Positions 15,462-19,586 of a stretch of DNA of 19,586 nucleotides are shown in pieces. Both the position numbers and the translations under genes were made by a program. Every line of letters begins with the position of its first letter. Position 1 is the stretch's first letter. Origin of the DNA: an uncultured Methanomethylovorans sp. (GTDB taxonomy: Archaea; Halobacteriota; Methanosarcinia; Methanosarcinales; Methanosarcinaceae); the NCBI GenBank assembly GCA_937968035.1, contig CALBTS010000681.1, forward strand, positions 1 to 19,586, given 5' to 3'. The notes below the pieces were generated by a model. The model searched no databases, was not told where the DNA came from, and worked only from the letters and a program-made list of their open reading frames with translations.

Positions 15462-16032
15462 AGAAATTCCTGTAATCTTCTATTACTTTTTTGGTCTGTG
15501 CAGGATACCTTTTTTTGAGCTGCTCAATGAAATGGTCTCTTGATAAGCATTCTTTCATTTTTCCAGCGATCTTTGACCCATACTCCTTGGATATTGGATT
15601 TTCTTTCTGGATCTCAAAAGAAAGACATAGTGCTTCCGCAGGGAAGTATTCCCTTCTTATGACCGGAGAAACAGAACCCAGGAGTACATCATTATCAAGC
15701 TGACTATATGCAGGAACTCCTGTCTTGTGGAGACGGTCGGCACCTGTCAGCAGCTTTTGGTTCTGCTTTGAATATGAATGGAACTCGATGTATATACTGG
15801 GCCTGAGCTCGTCCACAGCCTGTATTATTGGTTTTCCGAGTGTCATGTAGTAACTCTCTTCCAGGGTAGATACATATTTTTCTTTGCATACGACCGGTAT
15901 GGTCGCCAGAGAACCCACAGCCGGAGGTTCAAGTCCTTCAAGTATGTCGGCAGTGTCCCTCCATTCATTGCCATGCAGACCCCCAACGAAAAGCCTTACA
16001 GGATCACCGTCACCCATCACCTTATATTTCAT
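15451..16032 (-). CDS. DUF2119 protein, M14-like metallohydrolase features
   Basis: 193 residues from the ATG at 16032. It resembles DUF2119, a family I know mainly from methanogens and without an assigned function. It carries the metal site pattern of the M14 carboxypeptidase/AstE-AspA group: GGLHGNEWRD with H20 and E23 (HxxE), YIEFHSYS with H85, and LSFEIQKENP with a candidate catalytic E140. The chain is cytoplasmic (no signal) and much shorter than secreted carboxypeptidases, like the succinylglutamate desuccinylase and aspartoacylase branch. An upstream GTG at 16044 is possible, but the ATG at 16032 overlaps the previous stop as ATGA and is favoured. It is cotranscribed with the S4/FtsJ methyltransferase. 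Zinc binding and amide hydrolysis are inferences from motifs. Confidence 0.82.
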   Translation of the reverse strand: MKYKVMGDGDPVRLFVGGLHGNEWRDTADILEGLEPPAVGSLATIPVVCKEKYVSTLEESYYMTLGKPIIQAVDELRPSIYIEFHSYSKQNQKLLTGADRLHKTGVPAYSQLDNDVLLGSVSPVIRREYFPAEALCLSFEIQKENPISKEYGSKIAGKMKECLSRDHFIEQLKKRYPAQTKKVIEDYRNFYGL

Positions 16033-16715
16033 CGGACACCACACACCTCATTTTGTTTTCCGGTCTTACAGGCGATCACGTATATCTCCTGCTTTTGCGG
16101 CTCTATGACCTGAACAACTTCAACTCCGAAACTCTCTATTTTTGCTATTATGGGTTCGCGAGCCTCACGTTTTTGTATCTTTATGACTTGCAGCAGTTTT
16201 CCACCTTCTCTGAGTAAGGGCAACACTCTTTTAAGCGCCAGAAGGGAATCCATAGGCTCCAGGGTCATATCGCTTAGTATAACATCCACTTTATCAGGTG
16301 ATATTTCCTGCAAAGGAAGAGTAAAAACATCTCCGAACATAACACTTACATTCGCATGTTCATGCGTTATCCTGTCAAGCTCTGCATGAAAGTCTGTGCT
16401 GAACTCGATACCTTTCACTTTTTCTGCTATCTGTGAAGCATAGAGCAGAAATCCGCCTGCACTTGAACCCAGATCAAGGACGCTGTCCCCTTCACAGATA
16501 ATGCCGGAAGCTTCCTGAATGAGTTTTAGCTTGAAATATCCCTTGGGCATATCAAGCCCTTCAACTACTTCGACAGAATGATCGGTGCTGACGTCCCTGG
16601 AAGGTTTGGTCACAATCTTTCCTCCAACCTTCACATTCCCGCGGATTATGGCATCCTTTGCACGTGCTCTGGAGCTAAAATAACCCATATCCACAAGATA
16701 GGTGTCAAGCCTCAT
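16029..16715 (-). CDS. S4-domain SAM methyltransferase (TlyA/FtsJ-like)
   Basis: 228 residues from the ATG at 16715. The N-terminal S4 RNA-binding domain (about 1-50) reads MRLDTYLVDMGYFSSRARAKDAI then GNVKVGGKIVTKPS. A Rossmann methyltransferase domain follows, with motif I VLDLGSSAGGFLLYA at 79-93 and SAM-ribose region GIEFS at 102-106. FtsJ-like catalytic residues appear as D149 (ILSDMT), K179 (QVIKIQ) and E210 (KQEIYVIA), with a lysine at 62 or 64. This combination is that of TlyA-type rRNA 2'-O-methyltransferases, so rRNA is the likely substrate. A TTTTATAT box at 16741-16748 suits a near-leaderless start at 16715; ATG 16724 is the alternative. Its stop overlaps the DUF2119 start by four bases. 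Confidence 0.88.
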   Translation of the reverse strand: MRLDTYLVDMGYFSSRARAKDAIIRGNVKVGGKIVTKPSRDVSTDHSVEVVEGLDMPKGYFKLKLIQEASGIICEGDSVLDLGSSAGGFLLYASQIAEKVKGIEFSTDFHAELDRITHEHANVSVMFGDVFTLPLQEISPDKVDVILSDMTLEPMDSLLALKRVLPLLREGGKLLQVIKIQKREAREPIIAKIESFGVEVVQVIEPQKQEIYVIACKTGKQNEVCGVR

Positions 16716-16740
16716 GGTACACATATTTGCGGACCAAGGA

Positions 16741-16748
16741 ATATAAAA
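16741..16748 (-). promoter_or_regulatory. TATA-like box for the methyltransferase-DUF2119 operon
   Basis: On the minus strand this reads TTTTATAT, centred about 30 bases before the ATG at 16715 and 20 before the ATG at 16724. No ribosome binding site is evident at either start, so a short-leader transcript starting at 16715 is the better fit. Confidence 0.45.
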
Positions 16749-16792
16749 TCATGCAAAGATAACAAACAGAGGATATGTTTTTAACAGCTTAG

Positions 16793-16823
16793 TGCATTAA
16801 CTAAACTGAATGCATTAATATAT
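16793..16823 (+). promoter_or_regulatory. Promoter with direct repeats for the transporter gene
   Basis: TGCATTAA occurs at 16793-16800 and again at 16811-16818, 18 bases apart. The second copy overlaps a TATA-like TTAATATAT (16815-16823). The box is about 27 bases before the ATG at 16847, which has no clear ribosome binding site, so a leaderless mRNA is likely. The repeats could bind a regulator. Confidence 0.38.
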
Positions 16824-16846
16824 TCAAAGCTTAATGGAAGCATATT

Positions 16847-17761
16847 ATGCTGCAAAAGTTCACTTCTTTATTTCCTTTCTGGGCTATCATTCTCTCAGCC
16901 ATCGCACTTTTGCATCCCGGGACCTTCCTGCCATACAAAGATGCCATCCCTTTTCTGCTGGGGCTGGTGATGTTCGGAATGGGCATGACACTTACTATTG
17001 AGGATTTCCTGCTCGTATTCAAAAGACCTAAAGCGGTGATCATCGGAACGGTGCTCCAGTATACTCTGATGCCTCTGGCAGGTTTTTTAGTTGCCAGGGC
17101 CTTTTCTCTTTCCCCTGAGCTTACAGCAGGGGTGGTACTTCTGGGGTGCTGTCCGGGAGGTACAGCCTCAAATGTGATATGTTACCTTGCCAAGGGGGAT
17201 GTCGCACTTTCTATTGTACTGACATCAGTTTCTACATTGATCTCCTTTATTATGACCCCTCTGCTCACATGGGTCTATATAGGCCAGACCATCGATGTGG
17301 ATACATACGGCATGCTCATCAGCATCCTGCAGATCGTTATAGTGCCTGTTGTTCTGGGGATATTCATTAATTCGCTTTTCGGTACCCGCATCAGGAATAT
17401 ACGGCACTTCTTCCCTGCATTTTCAGTGGTGACCATAGTATTCATAATAGCTATCATCATGGCCACGAACAGAAACACTGTTATCTCGGCAGGGATCATA
17501 ATATCAATTGTTGTCATAGTGCATAATCTGCTGGGCCTTGCAAGCGGGTATGGCCTTTCCAGGCTGATGGGCCTCAGTGAGATCGAGGCAAGGACCATTG
17601 GTATAGAAGTGGGGATGCAGAACTCTGGCTTAAGCGTTGCCCTTGCAATAAAGCATTTCACGGCTGCAGCTGCACTTCCGGGTGCTCTGTTCAGTATCTG
17701 GCATAATATTTCAGGGTCTTTTGCAGCTTCCTATTGGGTGGAAAGAAACATATCTGAATGA
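16847..17761 (+). CDS. BASS-family (bile acid:sodium symporter-like) transporter
   Basis: 304 residues, almost entirely hydrophobic, with nine to ten predicted membrane helices. It has the conserved BASS/SBF motifs: FGMGMTLT (43-50), the crossover region GCCPGGTASNV (100-110), and EVGMQNSGLSVALA (254-267), whose residues line the sodium and substrate sites in characterised homologs. Members carry organic anions, such as bile acids, pantoate, pyruvate or other 2-oxo acids, with Na+. The substrate here cannot be told from sequence. Arsenite Acr3 carriers are distant relatives, but the present motifs are of the SBF type, so I do not link it to arsC 8 kb away. The HAD phosphatase follows after 33 bases, probably in one transcript. 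Confidence 0.92.
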   Translation: MLQKFTSLFPFWAIILSAIALLHPGTFLPYKDAIPFLLGLVMFGMGMTLTIEDFLLVFKRPKAVIIGTVLQYTLMPLAGFLVARAFSLSPELTAGVVLLGCCPGGTASNVICYLAKGDVALSIVLTSVSTLISFIMTPLLTWVYIGQTIDVDTYGMLISILQIVIVPVVLGIFINSLFGTRIRNIRHFFPAFSVVTIVFIIAIIMATNRNTVISAGIIISIVVIVHNLLGLASGYGLSRLMGLSEIEARTIGIEVGMQNSGLSVALAIKHFTAAAALPGALFSIWHNISGSFAASYWVERNISE

Positions 17762-17794
17762 TGACTTCATATGTCCGGACTCAGATAAAGGAGA

Positions 17795-18493
17795 ATGAAG
17801 TTGTTAAAAACTTTGATATTTGATATGGATGGAGTACTTGTGGATTCCATGCCATACCATGTTGAGGCAATGCAGCACATCTTTGACCAGATGGGTGTGT
17901 ACATGGACCGGCAGGTTATCTATGAAAGGGAAGGAGAAAAGACTATCGATATTGTACGTCTGCTACTGAAAAAAGCAGGCATTGATAACGGCAGGTTAGA
18001 TCTTGAAGCAATAGTTGAGAAATATATTGAAGAGTTCAATGTTATAGCTGCACTGAATGCCTTTGAAGGCATGCCTGAATGCCTCGAAGTATTAAAACAC
18101 AGATATGAACTTGCGGTGGTTTCCGGTGCTGACAAACCAATAGTGCACAGTGTTCTGAATAATTTATATCCGAAGATCTTCAGCGTGGTAGTCACCGGAG
18201 ACGATATTGATAACGGCAAGCCAGCTCCTGATCCTTACCTCAAGGCTGTAGAGATGCTGGCTATGCAAAAGAACGAATGCATTGTTATAGAGAACGCTCC
18301 TGTTGGCGTACAGGCCGCAAAAGCTGCAGGCCTTTGCTGCATAGCGGTCCCTACATACCTGGAACCTCAAGAGCTCCGTCAGGCAGATCTTGTTGTAATG
18401 GACCACGATCTTCTCATTGATCTTTTGCTCAATCTGCGCTCAGGTACCCCGGAAGCCTGCATAAAAGAGTGTGCTCACTCTGTGAAATTGTAA
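17795..18493 (+). CDS. HAD-superfamily phosphatase (beta-phosphoglucomutase-like)
   Basis: 232 residues with all HAD motifs: I, FDMDGVLVDS (nucleophile D10, acid D12); II, VVSGADKP (S110); III, GKPAPDPYLKAV (K142); IV, IVIENAPVGVQAAKAAG (E166, with Asn167 in place of the more common second acid). A helical cap (about 18-85) places it in subfamily I with beta-phosphoglucomutase, phosphoglycolate and sugar-phosphate phosphatases. The substrate is unknown. AAAGGAG ends only one or two bases before the ATG, whereas the in-frame TTG at 17801 is at ideal spacing, so translation may really begin at the TTG, two residues in. The last 19 bases overlap the convergent oxidoreductase gene. Confidence 0.9.
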   Translation: MKLLKTLIFDMDGVLVDSMPYHVEAMQHIFDQMGVYMDRQVIYEREGEKTIDIVRLLLKKAGIDNGRLDLEAIVEKYIEEFNVIAALNAFEGMPECLEVLKHRYELAVVSGADKPIVHSVLNNLYPKIFSVVVTGDDIDNGKPAPDPYLKAVEMLAMQKNECIVIENAPVGVQAAKAAGLCCIAVPTYLEPQELRQADLVVMDHDLLIDLLLNLRSGTPEACIKECAHSVKL

Positions 18494-19569
18494 TTGCATT
18501 TTATCCCGGTCTCATCAGAGCACAGGTTACAAGAAACACATTTTGCGATCTCTGTCTCTCCTTTTTTTAGTTTCATCACCAGATCAGGTTCTGCTATCAA
18601 CGGCCTGCACAGGGAGATCATATCAGCATACTCTTCCTTAAGCAGCATCTCCATTACCTGTTTCGATCTGATCCCTCCTACAAGGATCACGGGCACATCT
18701 ACTTGTTCTTTTATCATTTTAGCATATTCCCGGTAATATGCTTCCTTTTTTGGTGAATCGATCTTTGTCCTGAAAAGCTCTTCCCCGGCTTCTGCAACGC
18801 CTCCGCTGACCTCTATGGCACACACACCATTGTCTGCAAGGATCTTTGCTATCTCTATGCTTTCGGGAGCGTCAAGTGTATGCTTGTGTGCACCAGATTT
18901 AAAACCATCAGTAACGTTCAGTTTGACCAGGATCGGATAATATTCACCTGCCAGCTCCCTGGCACATGAAATAATGTCAAGGATCACCTGTGTCCTCTTT
19001 TCAGTGGAACCACCCCACCTGTCATTACGCCTGTTGGTGTAGGGAGATAAAAAATTACTTAGCAGAAAACCGTGTGCACAATGCAACTGGACACCATCGA
19101 ATCCCGCTTCCTTTGCACGCCTGGCAGCCTGCGCAAAATCCTCAATGGTTTCCAGCACTTCTTTCCCGGTCATTTCCTCAGGTTTCACGCCTTTTGTAGT
19201 TTCAATGACCGCAGAAGGCGCCAGCATATAAGGGTTATCGGCAGTGATCATGGTCTGCCGTCCCCCATGTGCTATTTGCAGGACTATCTTACTACCATGT
19301 TCATGCACCCTTGAAACTATCTCCTTATAGGGCCCTATGAACCTGTCATCATAGATACCCTGTTGCAGATCGTCACTTTTACCCTTCGGATTAACATAGG
19401 CATATCCGGTTATGATAAGCCCTACTTCATTGCGGGCAAGTTCCTCATACAGGTCGCCAATGCGTGAGGTAGGAGTACCGTCGGGCTCTGCCATCCATTC
19501 GTGTGTGGCAGATCGGACAAAACGGTTAGGGATCTTAATACCGGCTATATCTATGGGTTCGAACAACAT
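18475..19569 (-). CDS. Old yellow enzyme-type flavin oxidoreductase with C-terminal Cys cluster
   Basis: 364 residues forming one FMN-binding TIM barrel: LFEPIDIAGIKIPNRFVRSA (2-21), LQIAHGGRQ (97-105, Q98 toward FMN), GVQLHCAHGFLLSNFLSP (159-176, with H163 and H166 as the usual substrate-binding pair), NRRNDRWGGSTEKR (179-192), and ILVGGIRS (295-302) for the phosphate. The end carries C344, C347, C350 and C358 (CVSCNLC then C). This resembles the [4Fe-4S] site of 2,4-dienoyl-CoA reductase and trimethylamine dehydrogenase relatives, but the chain stops there, with no second FAD/NAD(P) domain. Electrons would have to come from another protein or from NAD(P)H at the flavin. AAGGA precedes the ATG. 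The substrate is unknown. Confidence 0.9.
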   Translation of the reverse strand: MLFEPIDIAGIKIPNRFVRSATHEWMAEPDGTPTSRIGDLYEELARNEVGLIITGYAYVNPKGKSDDLQQGIYDDRFIGPYKEIVSRVHEHGSKIVLQIAHGGRQTMITADNPYMLAPSAVIETTKGVKPEEMTGKEVLETIEDFAQAARRAKEAGFDGVQLHCAHGFLLSNFLSPYTNRRNDRWGGSTEKRTQVILDIISCARELAGEYYPILVKLNVTDGFKSGAHKHTLDAPESIEIAKILADNGVCAIEVSGGVAEAGEELFRTKIDSPKKEAYYREYAKMIKEQVDVPVILVGGIRSKQVMEMLLKEEYADMISLCRPLIAEPDLVMKLKKGETEIAKCVSCNLCSDETGIKCNYNFTE

Positions 19570-19586
19570 GACAAGTTGTTCCTTAC

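Noticed and set aside
16847..17761. Transporter considered as an arsenite Acr3 pump partnered with arsC
   Set aside because: The visible motifs fit the SBF/BASS group, and the gene is 7.6 kb from arsC in an unrelated transcript, so no functional link is claimed.

Overview
The window looks like a chromosomal segment from a methanogenic archaeon, most likely a methylotrophic or generalist member of the Methanosarcinales. I infer this from content, not from a search: a group II chaperonin (thermosome), archaeal diphthine synthase, DUF2119, DUF357 and DUF555 proteins, an archaeal HerA-like ATPase and an archaeal pilus locus. TATA-like boxes lie about 25 bases before several starts that lack ribosome binding sites. 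Genus cannot be resolved by eye. No insertion sequence, integrase, CRISPR array or rRNA is visible.

Layout. (1) 11-180, minus: a tRNA-Asn and a tRNA with a CAU anticodon. (2) 366-7224, minus: a compact type IV pilus-like operon (secretion ATPase, double-domain membrane platform, pilin-like protein fused to a LamG domain, second pilin-like protein), followed by a radical SAM enzyme of the AmmeMemoRadiSam group. (3) 7479-8150, plus: a divergent KaiC/FlaH-like protein with an eroded Walker A loop. It is followed by about 600 bases with no intact gene but with a coding-like, stop-interrupted frame and an AT-rich palindromic region. (4) 8765-9205, plus: an arsenate reductase-like protein. (5) 9402-12672, minus: an operon of HerA-like ATPase, DUF357, DUF555 and a PfkB-family (probably nucleoside) kinase, ending in a strong hairpin terminator. 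(6) 12792-13595, minus: dphB, divergent from (7) the thermosome subunit at 13754-15403. (8) 15451-16715, minus: an S4/FtsJ-type methyltransferase overlapping a DUF2119 protein by four bases. The convergent thermosome and DUF2119 genes meet at a perfect 12-bp hairpin. (9) 16847-18493, plus: a BASS-family transporter and a HAD phosphatase. (10) 18475-19569, minus: an old-yellow-enzyme-type flavin oxidoreductase with a terminal cysteine cluster, overlapping the HAD gene tail to tail.

How it fits together. The pilus block has the two motor components (ATPase and platform) and two surface subunits. The KaiC-like protein across the divergent promoter could be a regulatory or scaffolding partner, as FlaH is for the archaellum motor. 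No prepilin peptidase is in the window, so processing would depend on a gene elsewhere. Most of the remainder is housekeeping: translation modification (dphB, methyltransferase), protein folding, nucleotide metabolism and DNA processing. The least ordinary parts are the LamG pilin, the degenerate KaiC-like partner, the gene remnant after it, and the palindromes before arsC.
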